Shown here in pieces: positions 7,148 to 14,433 of a DNA stretch of 64,000 nucleotides. Under the pieces are notes generated by a model. It was not told the DNA's origin and did no database searches. It saw only the letters and a list, made by a program, of their open reading frames with translations. The stretch is from positions 868,001 through 932,000 of the forward strand of contig CAVWHY010000012.1 of NCBI GenBank assembly GCA_963754955.1, given 5' to 3'. A program made the translations under genes and the position numbers. Numbering within the stretch: the stretch's first letter is position 1; each line of letters starts with the position of its first letter. The DNA comes from CAVQJU01 sp963754955 (GTDB lineage Bacteria > Acidobacteriota > Vicinamibacteria > Vicinamibacterales > CAVVIG01).

Positions 7148-8536
7148 ATGACTGAACCGTCGAGACATGTACTCATCGTCGAGGACGAAACGCCGCTCCG
7201 CCAGGCGATCGCCGAGCAGTTGACCGACCGGGGCTTCCGGGTCGAACAGGCCGAGTCGGGCGAAGCGGCCATCGGGAAGCTCGCGGATTTTGCGTTCGAC
7301 ATCATCCTCACTGACCTGCGCCTGCCGGGCATGGACGGTTCGGCCGTCGTCGAAGCCGCCGTCGCGCGCTACCCGGATATCGTCGCCATCGTCATCACGG
7401 GATATGGCACGGTGAAGGACGCCGTCGAAGCGATCAAGCGCGGCGCGCGCGACTTCGTCAGCAAGCCGTTTCAGATCGACGAGCTGGTGCACGTGCTCGA
7501 GGGCGCGCTCGAGCAGCGGCGCCTGCGATCGGAGAACGAGTACCTGCGCGCGCAGCTCGAGGAGCGGTACAAATTCCAGGGCGGGATCGTCGGCAAGAGC
7601 CGCGCAATGGCGAAGCTGTTCCAGCTGCTCGAAACCGTCGCGGCGACGAGCAGCACGATACTGGTGACGGGCGAAACCGGCAGCGGCAAGGAAGTGGTCG
7701 CGCGCGCGATCCACCAGCACAGTCCGCGGCACGTGCACCGCTTCGTCGCCGTCAACTGCAGCGCGATTCCGGAAACGTTGCTCGAAGCGGAGCTCTTCGG
7801 CCACGTGCGCGGCGCGTTCACGGGCGCGACGGGTACTCGGCAGGGGCGATTCGAACAGGCGCACAAGGGGACGCTGCTGCTCGACGAAGTGGGCACCATG
7901 AGCGCGGCGCTTCAGATGAAGCTGCTCCGCGTGCTGCAGGAGCGCGAGTTCGAGCGGATCGGCGACAACCACACCACGAAGGTGGACGTGCGGGTCATCG
8001 CCGCCACGCACAGTGATCTCCGCCAGATGGTGGACGATGGGCAGTTCCGGGAGGATCTCTACTACCGGCTCAATGTGATTCCCGTGCACGTTCCGCCGCT
8101 GCGCGAGCGCAAGGAAGACATCCCGCTGCTCGTTCCACACTTCCTCGAGAAATTCGCGGCGGGCTCCGGGTCGGACAAGCCATCGCCGACCGTTTCACAG
8201 GAAGCGATGCGGCGGCTGATGGCGTATCACTGGCCGGGCAACGTGCGGCAGCTCGAGAACGCGATCGAGCGGGCCGTCGCGTTCAGTGCCGGCCGATCGT
8301 ACATCGATCTCGTCGATCTGCCGGCCGAAGTGCAGCACAACCCGGACGCCGCGGTGCCGACCTCGGTCACGCTGCCGGAGGAGGGCATCGACCTCGGCGC
8401 GTACATCGGCAACATCGAGCGCGAGCTGATTGCGTTATCGCTCGAGCGGACGAACGGCAACAAGGGGCAGGCTGCACGGCTGCTCAACTTGAATCGGACG
8501 ACGCTCGTGGAAAAATTGAAGCGGTTGGCGCGTTAG
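7148..8536 (+). CDS. NtrC-family sigma-54-dependent response regulator
   Basis: The 462-residue protein has a receiver (residues 7-120; phospho-acceptor in ILTDLRLPGMDG, Lys in SKPF). The AAA+ domain has Walker A GETGSGKE (about 174), the sigma-54 contact loop GAFTGA (about 221), Walker B GTLLLDEVG and the arginine segment FREDLYYRLNV. A Fis-type HTH ends the protein (GNKGQAARLLNLNRTTLVEKL). It activates sigma-54 promoters after phosphorylation. Its cognate kinase could be the hybrid kinase at 3798-5312. In related genomes such regulators often control exopolysaccharide genes; here that is only a suggestion from proximity. Confidence 0.95.
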   Translation: MTEPSRHVLIVEDETPLRQAIAEQLTDRGFRVEQAESGEAAIGKLADFAFDIILTDLRLPGMDGSAVVEAAVARYPDIVAIVITGYGTVKDAVEAIKRGARDFVSKPFQIDELVHVLEGALEQRRLRSENEYLRAQLEERYKFQGGIVGKSRAMAKLFQLLETVAATSSTILVTGETGSGKEVVARAIHQHSPRHVHRFVAVNCSAIPETLLEAELFGHVRGAFTGATGTRQGRFEQAHKGTLLLDEVGTMSAALQMKLLRVLQEREFERIGDNHTTKVDVRVIAATHSDLRQMVDDGQFREDLYYRLNVIPVHVPPLRERKEDIPLLVPHFLEKFAAGSGSDKPSPTVSQEAMRRLMAYHWPGNVRQLENAIERAVAFSAGRSYIDLVDLPAEVQHNPDAAVPTSVTLPEEGIDLGAYIGNIERELIALSLERTNGNKGQAARLLNLNRTTLVEKLKRLAR

Positions 8537-8551
8537 GTCGTTTCTAGGCTG

Positions 8552-8580
8552 GTGTCGTGCAGGCCTTCAGGCCTGCTAAA
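8552..8580. repeat. Dispersed palindrome, copy 1 (GCAGGCCT-TC-AGGCCTGC)
   Basis: A perfect eight-base-arm palindrome at 8559-8576 sits just after the NtrC gene and could fold in RNA as a terminator-like hairpin. Related copies lie at 49323-49378, 51453-51528 and 52591-52648. Confidence 0.75.
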
Positions 8581-8865
8581 CAATCACCGCGCTTCGGCAG
8601 CCCGGGTCCGCAAACACGAAGCTCGGCCTGAAAAACGCGCCGGCGGCAATATCGGTTATGCCATGGCGCTCGGGCCGGGCTCGGCCTCTCGCGGAGGGGG
8701 CCGCCGCCGCGTTTTATCCTCTCATGCCGATCAGGCCGACTTCTATCGTTTGCCCGACCCGCGCTGCCGAAGCGCGGTGGTCAGTCGGAAGGTGTGTTTG
8801 GTACCTGCACGACACGAACTCTTCTACGCGCTCGGCGTGCTGTGTGTTGAGCGTCGTGTGCGGGA
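8581..8865. other. Non-coding stretch of about 285 bases
   Basis: No convincing gene. It holds a copy of a 30-base dispersed repeat at 8831-8860 and GC-rich sequence with weak inverted repeats around 8685-8710. It may be decayed sequence. Confidence 0.4.
8831..8860 (+). repeat. 30-base dispersed repeat, copy 1
   Basis: Shares the pattern CTCYGCGTGCTSYGYGTT, then three to five variable bases, then GTCGTGTG with 9590-9619 and 53060-53089. All three copies lie between genes in plus orientation. Confidence 0.6.
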
Positions 8866-9422
8866 TTACACAAGGATCTCGTCCACAGGCAGCTCGAGGC
8901 CCGGCAGCGCGGCGCAGCTGACTCGTGCCCCGCCGACCGCCAACTGCGAGCGCCGGTACCCGTCGGGTGCGGGCTGCGAGAAAGTCTCCACGCGGTCTTC
9001 CTGCAGATCGACCCGCCACACTTCGGGAATGCCCGACCGGGCGTAGAGCGGAACTTTGACGTCGCGATCGAATTGGGTGGACGAATCCGCCACTTCGATG
9101 ACGAGCAGAACGTCGGCCGGCGTCGGGTGTCCTGACGCGTAGAAATCGTCTCTGGCATTAAGGATGGAACCGGTTGCGGTTCCGAATGACGATCCAGGCG
9201 GATCGGGTTCTGCACTCTGAGAATGGCTCGTCCGGCCACCCGAGGCTGCAAGAGGGCCAGCAGCCGATCCACGGAGGCGGCATGCCGAATGCCGATGGGC
9301 GTCATCTCAATGATGTCGCCGTCGAGCAGTTCGACGCGATCGTCGTGGCGCAGAATGCCGACATCCGCGAGACGGTCGTATTCGTCCGTCGTGAACAGCC
9401 GTCGTTGCTGTGCCGTTCCCAT
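8866..9422 (-). pseudogene. Uma2-family (DUF820) nuclease-fold gene broken by a frameshift
   Basis: The N-terminal part (AQQRRLFTTDEYDRLADVGI, RVELLDGDIIEM, QNPIRLDRHSEPQP) and the C-terminal part (LLVIEVADSSTQFDRDVKV, IPEVWRVDLQ) are standard Uma2 blocks, but in different frames. The switch lies near 9165-9175, where loss of one base explains it: restoring the frame gives LNARDDFYASGHPTPADVLL. GGGAGG precedes the ATG at 9420-9422 by seven bases. Full length would be about 185 residues, normal for the family. Either a real pseudogene or a single sequencing/assembly error. Confidence 0.8.
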
Positions 9423-9540
9423 CTGATGCCTCCCGCCGGACCCGTCAGCCTCGCCGGGGATCGTAGCATAGCGTTCACGCATGGCGACCTCATCGCGCAT
9501 CGCTATACGCACAGTGCGTTCCTTTTCAGCCGCCACGTGG

Positions 9541-9610
9541 TTGAACGCAGAGATCGCGAAGATTGCAGAGATCCAGTTAACTCTGCGAGCTCTGCGTGCT
9601 CCGCGTTCAA
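9541..9610. repeat. Inverted repeat built from GCAGAG/CTCTGC units
   Basis: TTGAACGC (9541-9548) pairs with GCGTTCAA (9603-9610), with inner GCAGAG (9565-9570) and CTCTGC (9581-9586) also pairing. Its right half contains copy 2 of the 30-base dispersed repeat (9590-9619). It lies upstream of the repeat-rich protein gene, between genes. Confidence 0.6.
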
Positions 9611-9619
9611 CGTCGTGTG
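9590..9619 (+). repeat. 30-base dispersed repeat, copy 2
   Basis: Matches 8831-8860 and 53060-53089 in sequence pattern and orientation. It forms the right arm of the inverted repeat 9541-9610. Confidence 0.6.
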
Positions 9620-9675
9620 AGTCGCGCGGCAGTTTCTGCCACGCCAGGCCTCATTACCTGCAACAATAGAGAGCA

Positions 9676-10671
9676 ATGCCCCCGCGCTACGTCTACTGGA
9701 CCATCCTGATCGACAACAAGCCGACTGCGTTCCGGGCGCGGGAGAAAGAGGATCTGCTTCCGACACTCGCGCAGCTGCGGCGTACTAACTCCGAAGTCGT
9801 GTTGAAGTGGTTCGCGCGCGGGCGGATCTGGGATTCGCCGGAGGCGGAGCAGGAAGCACAGAAGCGGCCGCCGGTCACCGGCGATAAGCGCGGGCACGAG
9901 TGGCGCCCGGGCGGGATGCACAAGGATCCGCGCGACAGGTTCAGGAAGAAACCCGATCGCGACAAGGATCGCGACAAGGTCGCCCGGCCGCTGCCGCGCG
10001 GCGATCGCCCGTGGGAAAACAAAACGGGCAAACCGCCTGACGGCGCCCCACGCGCAGACTCGACGCGCCGAAGCTCGCACCAACCTCCATCGAGCGGAGG
10101 CAGGTGGCAGAAGTCCGGCCGGCCGCCGTCAGGTCCGCCCCGCGGCGATCGTCCGTGGGAGAACAAGACAGACAAACCGCCGTACGGAGCGCCGCGCGGC
10201 GATCGTCCCCAAGGCCAATCGTTCAGCAGGCCGCCAGGCGATCGGCCCCAGTGGCAGAAGTCCGGCCGGCCGCCGTCGAGCCCACCCCGCGGCGATCGTC
10301 CGTGGGAAAACAAGACGGGCAAGCCGCCGTACGGAGCGCCGCGCGGCGATCGTCCCCAAGGCAAATCGTTCAGCAGGCCGCCAGGCGATGGGCCCCAGTG
10401 GCAGAAGTCCGGCCGGCCGCCGTCAGGCCAGCCGCGCAGCGATCGTCCGTGGGAAAACAAGACGGGCAAACCGCCGTACGGAGCGCCGCGCGGCGACTCG
10501 CCGCGCCGAAGCCCGCAGGGCGGAGGCGGGCCCCAGTGGCATAAGTCCGGGAAACCGCGCGGCGCGGCGAAGCCGTGGCAAAACAAACCCCGTTCCGGCG
10601 CCAGACCACTGCCCAGGCCACTCCCTCGGAAGGATCAGCCTCCTCCGAAAAAACGAGACGACGAGGAATAG
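9676..10671 (+). CDS. Basic, proline-rich repeat protein of unknown function
   Basis: 331 residues. The first 60 or so could be a small folded domain (YVYWTILIDNKPTAFRAR, LLPTLAQLRRTNSEVVLKWF). The rest is predicted disordered and strongly basic, with a unit of about 49 residues (WQKSGRPPSGPPRGDRPWEN, KPPYGAPRGDRPQG, SFSRPPGD) repeated about three and a half times. No signal peptide or membrane segment. Arg/Gly/Pro-rich tails of this kind often bind RNA or form condensates, but no known domain supports that here. I do not recognise the family. Confidence 0.7.
   Translation: MPPRYVYWTILIDNKPTAFRAREKEDLLPTLAQLRRTNSEVVLKWFARGRIWDSPEAEQEAQKRPPVTGDKRGHEWRPGGMHKDPRDRFRKKPDRDKDRDKVARPLPRGDRPWENKTGKPPDGAPRADSTRRSSHQPPSSGGRWQKSGRPPSGPPRGDRPWENKTDKPPYGAPRGDRPQGQSFSRPPGDRPQWQKSGRPPSSPPRGDRPWENKTGKPPYGAPRGDRPQGKSFSRPPGDGPQWQKSGRPPSGQPRSDRPWENKTGKPPYGAPRGDSPRRSPQGGGGPQWHKSGKPRGAAKPWQNKPRSGARPLPRPLPRKDQPPPKKRDDEE
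10105..10536 (+). repeat. Tandem 147-base coding repeat
   Basis: The sequence beginning TGGCAGAAGTCCGGCC recurs at 10105, 10252 and 10399 (period exactly 147 bases, 49 codons) and in a shortened form at 10537 (138 bases). The copies are nearly identical at DNA level, pointing to recent expansion by slippage or recombination inside the gene. Confidence 0.9.
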
Positions 10672-10680
10672 GCGCATCGA

Positions 10681-11022
10681 ATGTTTTCGCACGTCGTCCT
10701 CTTGAAGCCGCGTGCAGATCTGTCACCCGCGGAGAGACAGGCGCTCATCGACGCGTTCGGGCGGGCGATGCGCGAGATCCCCGACGTCAGAGCTGTCCGC
10801 GTCGGCCGGCGCGTTACGCATGGAGCAGCCTACGAGCAATCCGCGCCCGATTCCGCGGATTATCTCGTCACCATCGACTTCGACGACCTGGCGGGACTGC
10901 AGGCATACCTTCGCCATCCCGCGCACGAGCCCCTCGGCGCGTCCTTCAATGAGTCGCTGCGATCCGCCTTGGTGTACGACTTCGAGGTGGGCGGGTTAGA
11001 GGGGTTGGCAAATCTCAGGTAA
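10681..11022 (+). CDS. Dabb-family (stress-responsive alpha/beta-barrel) protein
   Basis: 113 residues beginning FSHVVLLKPRADLSPAE and containing ADYLVTIDFDDLAGLQAYLRHPAHE, the usual Dabb ferredoxin-like pattern with the conserved His-rich strand and HP-H motif. Such proteins dimerise into small barrels; most have no proven function, a few are cyclases or stress proteins. It lies nine bases after the repeat protein and 26 bases before the ATPase gene, in the same direction. Confidence 0.85.
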   Translation: MFSHVVLLKPRADLSPAERQALIDAFGRAMREIPDVRAVRVGRRVTHGAAYEQSAPDSADYLVTIDFDDLAGLQAYLRHPAHEPLGASFNESLRSALVYDFEVGGLEGLANLR

Positions 11023-11048
11023 GGTACTGACGATATCTCCGTAGTAGT

Positions 11049-13067
11049 ATGTCCCGCTTGAAATCCGATCCCGCCGCAGAGGACCCGGGCTCCGCCCCGT
11101 CGCGGCCGACGGTGGCCGTACGCGAAGCGTCCGCCGACATCGCGTCCATCCTGGCGAAAATCGATGCGGCCATGGCGCGGAGCGCGGCCGATGAACTGTC
11201 GGAAGCCGCGGCCCGGCCTGCCCCGCTGATGTGCGACGGCGATGGTGCCGAAAAACCCGAGATGGAGCCGGATCAGGCCGACGCTCCCGGGACACTCCTG
11301 GCGCACGAGCCGCGCGAACTGAAAATCGCCGGCGGAGCCGAAGCCCGGAGCCGTCTCAACTGGTTCATCGGCGTCGCGGACACGACGTCGCCGGATCCTG
11401 GTTCGCTGACGTACGAGCCGTTCTTCGGCCTGCGCGAGAAGCCGTTCAGCCTCTCTTCCGATCCGCGGTTTTTCTTCACGGAGTCCTTACACGGCGCGGC
11501 GTTCGATACGCTGGCCGCCGCCATCCGCCGGCGCGAAGGCCTTCTCGTGCTGACCGGCGAGGTCGGCACCGGCAAGACAACATTGTGCCGTGCCGTATTG
11601 CAGTCGCTGGATCAGAAGACATTCGCTGCGTTCGTCCAGGATCCGTTTCTCTCACGCGAAGATCTGCTGAAGACGCTGCTCGTGGACTTCGGCGTCGTGT
11701 CCGTGGATGAAATCCGCAGCGGCCGGCTGCGCGGCGCGAGCCGGACGGATCTCAGCTACCCGCTGTACGACTTCCTCGCCTCGCTTCAGCCGCTCAAGGC
11801 GTTCGCCGTCGTCATGATCGACGAGGCGCAGAACCTGGCCCCCGAGTTACTCGAAGAGATCCGCATTCTGTCGGACCTCGACAACGGGCAGAAGCTGCTC
11901 GAAGTCGTGCTCGTGGGGCAGCCCGAGCTGCAGGCGCGCATGGCCACGAAGGCGATGCGTCAGCTCAATCAGCGCGTGTCGGTCCGCTGCGCGCTGGCCC
12001 CGCTTGTTCACGAGGACGTCGCGCGCTACGTCTCACACCGGCTGGCCGTCGCGGGCAGCGACGGCAGAGTCCAGTTCACGGCCGCCGCCGTGAAAGTTCT
12101 GTGGGCGGTGTCCACCGGAATTCCGCGCGTGATCAATCTTCTCTGCGACCGCGCGCTCCTGTGTGCGGCCCGCGCGCCGACCACGACCGTGGACGCCGAG
12201 CACGTTCGGTGGGCCGTCGACGACCTGATGCTGCCCTTCGCTGGCACCGTGCAAGAATCCCTGGACCACGCAGTCAGATCCTGTTCTCTGGAGGCCCTGC
12301 AAGCTCCTGAACCAGAGGCCCAGCCGGAGTCAGTGCCTGCCACGCCGATTGGCCTGACGCTCGGGAAAAGACGGCCCCTGATCGATTTGTCCGATTTGTC
12401 CAATTTTGCACACTCATCCGATTTGTCCGAGCCGCCAGCGCCGCCGCCGCCGTCCAACTCGCCCGACTCGTTGGGCGCCACGCTCACCGGCACGGTTGAT
12501 GACATCCCCCATCGCAATTTCTGGGAGCCGGCGGCGCCAGAGCCGGGTTTCGCGATGTTTGCGGGAGCTGCCCGGCAACATGGAAGAACATGGCTGGTCT
12601 CAGTCAGCGCGTGCCTCGCCTTGGCGGCAGGATCTGCCGGCTCGTGGTATTTGACGGCGCCGTCAAGGCGGCAGACAGCTGTTGCGCAACCCACGGAGCC
12701 GCGTCCGCCAATTCAGGCCACGCCCGCGGCGGCCTTGACGGCCATCGCAGCGCCTGAGGCGGTGGATCGGATCCCGCAAGTCGAGGCCACAGCCATCCCA
12801 GCGCCGGCCCCAACATCGTTCGAACGACCGAGGTTCGCGATCAGAATGGCGACGTTCCAGAGCCGGGGACGAACAGAACAGGCGCTCCAGGAATTCCGCA
12901 ATGCCGGCTTCACGGCGTACAGCGTCGAAGGATTATTGGGCAACGGAACACGCGCCTTCGCGGTGTTCCTCGGGCCCTATACGGCCCGCGCCGAGGTGGA
13001 CCGGGATCGTGACCGCGCGCAGCAAATCCAGGGCTACGGCAGCGGTTTTATCGTTCAGATCGAGTAG
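11049..13067 (+). CDS. ExeA/GspA-like AAA ATPase with transmembrane segment and SPOR domain
   Basis: 672 residues. An N-terminal extension (1-115) precedes the ExeA signature YEPFFGLREKPFSLSSDPRF, Walker A GEVGTGKTT (about 170-178) and Walker B VVMIDEAQNL (about 255-263). After a disordered Ser/Pro linker comes one transmembrane helix (about 515-535), a periplasmic Pro/Ala linker and a C-terminal SPOR domain (about 596-672), which binds denuded peptidoglycan glycan strands. In ExeA a similar layout couples ATP use to peptidoglycan remodelling for envelope assembly. Beside an export locus it may help place the exporter in the wall; that role is inferred. Confidence 0.88.
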   Translation: MSRLKSDPAAEDPGSAPSRPTVAVREASADIASILAKIDAAMARSAADELSEAAARPAPLMCDGDGAEKPEMEPDQADAPGTLLAHEPRELKIAGGAEARSRLNWFIGVADTTSPDPGSLTYEPFFGLREKPFSLSSDPRFFFTESLHGAAFDTLAAAIRRREGLLVLTGEVGTGKTTLCRAVLQSLDQKTFAAFVQDPFLSREDLLKTLLVDFGVVSVDEIRSGRLRGASRTDLSYPLYDFLASLQPLKAFAVVMIDEAQNLAPELLEEIRILSDLDNGQKLLEVVLVGQPELQARMATKAMRQLNQRVSVRCALAPLVHEDVARYVSHRLAVAGSDGRVQFTAAAVKVLWAVSTGIPRVINLLCDRALLCAARAPTTTVDAEHVRWAVDDLMLPFAGTVQESLDHAVRSCSLEALQAPEPEAQPESVPATPIGLTLGKRRPLIDLSDLSNFAHSSDLSEPPAPPPPSNSPDSLGATLTGTVDDIPHRNFWEPAAPEPGFAMFAGAARQHGRTWLVSVSACLALAAGSAGSWYLTAPSRRQTAVAQPTEPRPPIQATPAAALTAIAAPEAVDRIPQVEATAIPAPAPTSFERPRFAIRMATFQSRGRTEQALQEFRNAGFTAYSVEGLLGNGTRAFAVFLGPYTARAEVDRDRDRAQQIQGYGSGFIVQIE

Positions 13068-13070
13068 CCT

Positions 13071-13628
13071 TCACGCTTCCTTCCATCCGAATAACCGACG
13101 CAACGAACTGAAGACGCCCGCGTTCCGAGGGGACGAGTCGCCCACGGTGGCCAGCATATCGAGGCACTCGCCGAACGACCTGGCAACATCGATCTCCGGC
13201 CGACGCGCGTCAGGGGGCAAGGTGCTCCGATCGCCGCGCCACACGAGGATCGTCCTCGCGTCCGATTCGCTGACGACATTCACGCAGTTTCTCGGCGTGA
13301 CATCGATCACCAGATCCAGGTGGAGAGCCGAAGCGATCCGGCCGCGCGGTCCGGGCGCCATGAAGACGCAGGGCAGGGCGAAACCTCTTGCCTCGAGCCA
13401 ACGCTGCGACTGCACTTGGGCGGTCGCGCCACCCGACGGAGCGCGATTCGCCAGGAAGATCACTTCCCAGCGCCGCTCCGCCGCCATACCAGCCAGACGC
13501 GCGACAACGTTTGGCTCAGTTTCGCCGAGTGTTTCCCAGAAATTCTCGCTGCGCCCATCCAAGGGCACGGGATCGAGTGGCGCGTGGACGAGCACGCCGT
13601 CGAGTTCGATGGCAACGCGTTTCGGCAT
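13071..13628 (-). CDS. HAD-like phosphatase-fold protein with altered nucleophile motif
   Basis: 185 residues. The N-terminus VAIELDGVLVHA resembles HAD motif I (DxDGVL), but the nucleophilic Asp position is Glu. VIFLANRAP fits motif II and LDLVIDVTPRNC fits the acidic motif IV. The fold resembles 5'-nucleotidase-type HADs of similar length. With Glu as nucleophile, normal phosphatase chemistry is doubtful. The stop is three bases from that of the ATPase gene (convergent). Binding or regulatory role possible; function unknown. Confidence 0.65.
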   Translation of the reverse strand: MPKRVAIELDGVLVHAPLDPVPLDGRSENFWETLGETEPNVVARLAGMAAERRWEVIFLANRAPSGGATAQVQSQRWLEARGFALPCVFMAPGPRGRIASALHLDLVIDVTPRNCVNVVSESDARTILVWRGDRSTLPPDARRPEIDVARSFGECLDMLATVGDSSPRNAGVFSSLRRLFGWKEA

Positions 13629-13849
13629 TTACGATCCTGCGAGGCTCAGCGGGAGTCGATCGGGGCGTGGCCGACGAGGCGAGAGCGCCAAACCCTTCGA
13701 CAGACGTGGAGGTCAGCCAGACCAGGGAATTACGAATTTCATGGTTCCGACGGCGTCAAAAAGCGGGCTCAAAGCAGGGCTACATGCACTCGATCCGGGG
13801 CGACCCACTCACACATTCTAGACTGGAGTAAGCGGTATGAGCCGTCCCG
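13629..13849. other. 221 bases without a supported gene
   Basis: No intact gene, repeat or clear promoter seen. It must contain the promoter of the HAD-like gene on the minus strand. Confidence 0.4.
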
Positions 13850-14124
13850 GGTTTCAGCTGCAGCGGCACGATCACGGGCACCGTGACGAGGTCGGCTGGT
13901 GGTACCCCTTCCGGCTTACCGGTTCACGTCTTCAACCCGAGCGGCACGTTCGTGACGACCGCATCGACGAACATGGCGTCGCGATTACCGGCTGGGAATC
14001 AGTTAATGAGAACTTCCAACGCCCGGATTCATCGAATAGGTGTACATGGGTCATCAGTGTCGCCGACCCGCAGGTTACGTCCGGGACAGCCGTCGCTGGA
14101 GTCGAGCTCAACGGCACCCTCTGA
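13850..14124 (+). pseudogene. Eroded fragment of a carboxypeptidase-regulatory-like (Ig-like) repeat protein
   Basis: One frame reads CSGTITGTVTRSAGGTPSGL then VHVFNPSGTFVTTAST and RLPAGNQLMRTSNA, which follows the order of CarboxypepD_reg-like repeats in Acidobacteriota (SGTVT, VxVFNxSGxFVT, LPAGTYxVRTSN). The expected end CTVTSGTAV appears in another frame as VTSGTAVAGVELNGTL. At least one frameshift and several substitutions break it, and there is no start. It is a relic of a larger secreted protein. Confidence 0.6.
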
Positions 14125-14264
14125 CGGTTTCACGCAGCCCCGCTGACACGGATGAGTTACGCGCACTGCTTCGACCTATCTCGGTTTGAGCCAGATACGC
14201 CGACAACCTGTACTACAGTTATCGTAGCGCCATTGACTCGGGGGTCTGGGCCGACCGGCGGGTC

Positions 14265-14279
14265 TGTCCAGACTGGACA
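14265..14279. promoter_or_regulatory. 15-base palindrome, candidate operator
   Basis: TGTCCAGACTGGACA is a perfect palindrome with seven-base arms around one central A. It lies 155 bases upstream of the tyrosine-kinase gene, a place suited to a repressor or an enhancer-binding protein. No second copy was seen nearby. Confidence 0.5.
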
Positions 14280-14388
14280 CAGGAGAGCAGCGCTGTACAA
14301 TTCTTGACGATCCCGTAAGTTCTTACAGCTCTTTACTTTTGTGTCGAATTTCCAGGCCGTGGCTTGGTCCCCGTGTCGCATTTCGCAT

Positions 14389-14420
14389 GGGCGGCTGTAA
14401 GTCAGAGGGCGGAGCTGTAC
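14389..14420 (+). promoter_or_regulatory. JUMPstart/ops-like direct repeat in the operon leader
   Basis: GGGCGGCTGTAA (14389-14400) is followed by GGGCGGAGCTGTAC (14407-14420). Spacing and sequence recall the JUMPstart element of enteric polysaccharide operons (GGTAGCTGTAAAGCCAG then GGGCGGTAGCGT), where the second part is the ops site that recruits RfaH. Here ops would read GGCGG-AGCTGT, lacking the T. It ends 13 bases before the ATG; the ribosome site GGAAG follows it. Confidence 0.4.
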
Positions 14421-14433
14421 TGGAAGACTGAAT

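Larger units (their letters stand above)
14125..14433. promoter_or_regulatory. Leader/promoter region of the polysaccharide operon
   Basis: About 300 bases without a gene ahead of the long plus-strand glycan operon. It contains a 15-base palindrome (14265-14279) and a direct-repeat leader (14389-14420), listed separately. A clear sigma-70 or sigma-54 promoter could not be assigned by eye. Confidence 0.6.

Noticed and set aside
8552..9046. A 164-codon plus-strand frame across the dispersed repeats
   Set aside because: It is antisense to the Uma2 relic and built largely of repeat sequence; no domain.
10105..10536. Possible CRISPR array
   Set aside because: The repeat is one contiguous 147-base coding unit without short repeat-spacer alternation, and no cas genes are present.
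9693..10586. A 297-codon minus-strand frame with regular repeats
   Set aside because: The repeats mirror the 147-base coding repeat of the plus-strand gene; the plus frame has a more plausible N-terminal domain and follows the direction of its neighbours.
13629..13849. Small plus-strand frames downstream of the ATPase gene
   Set aside because: They have no ribosome sites, no domains, and extend from antisense of the HAD-like gene.
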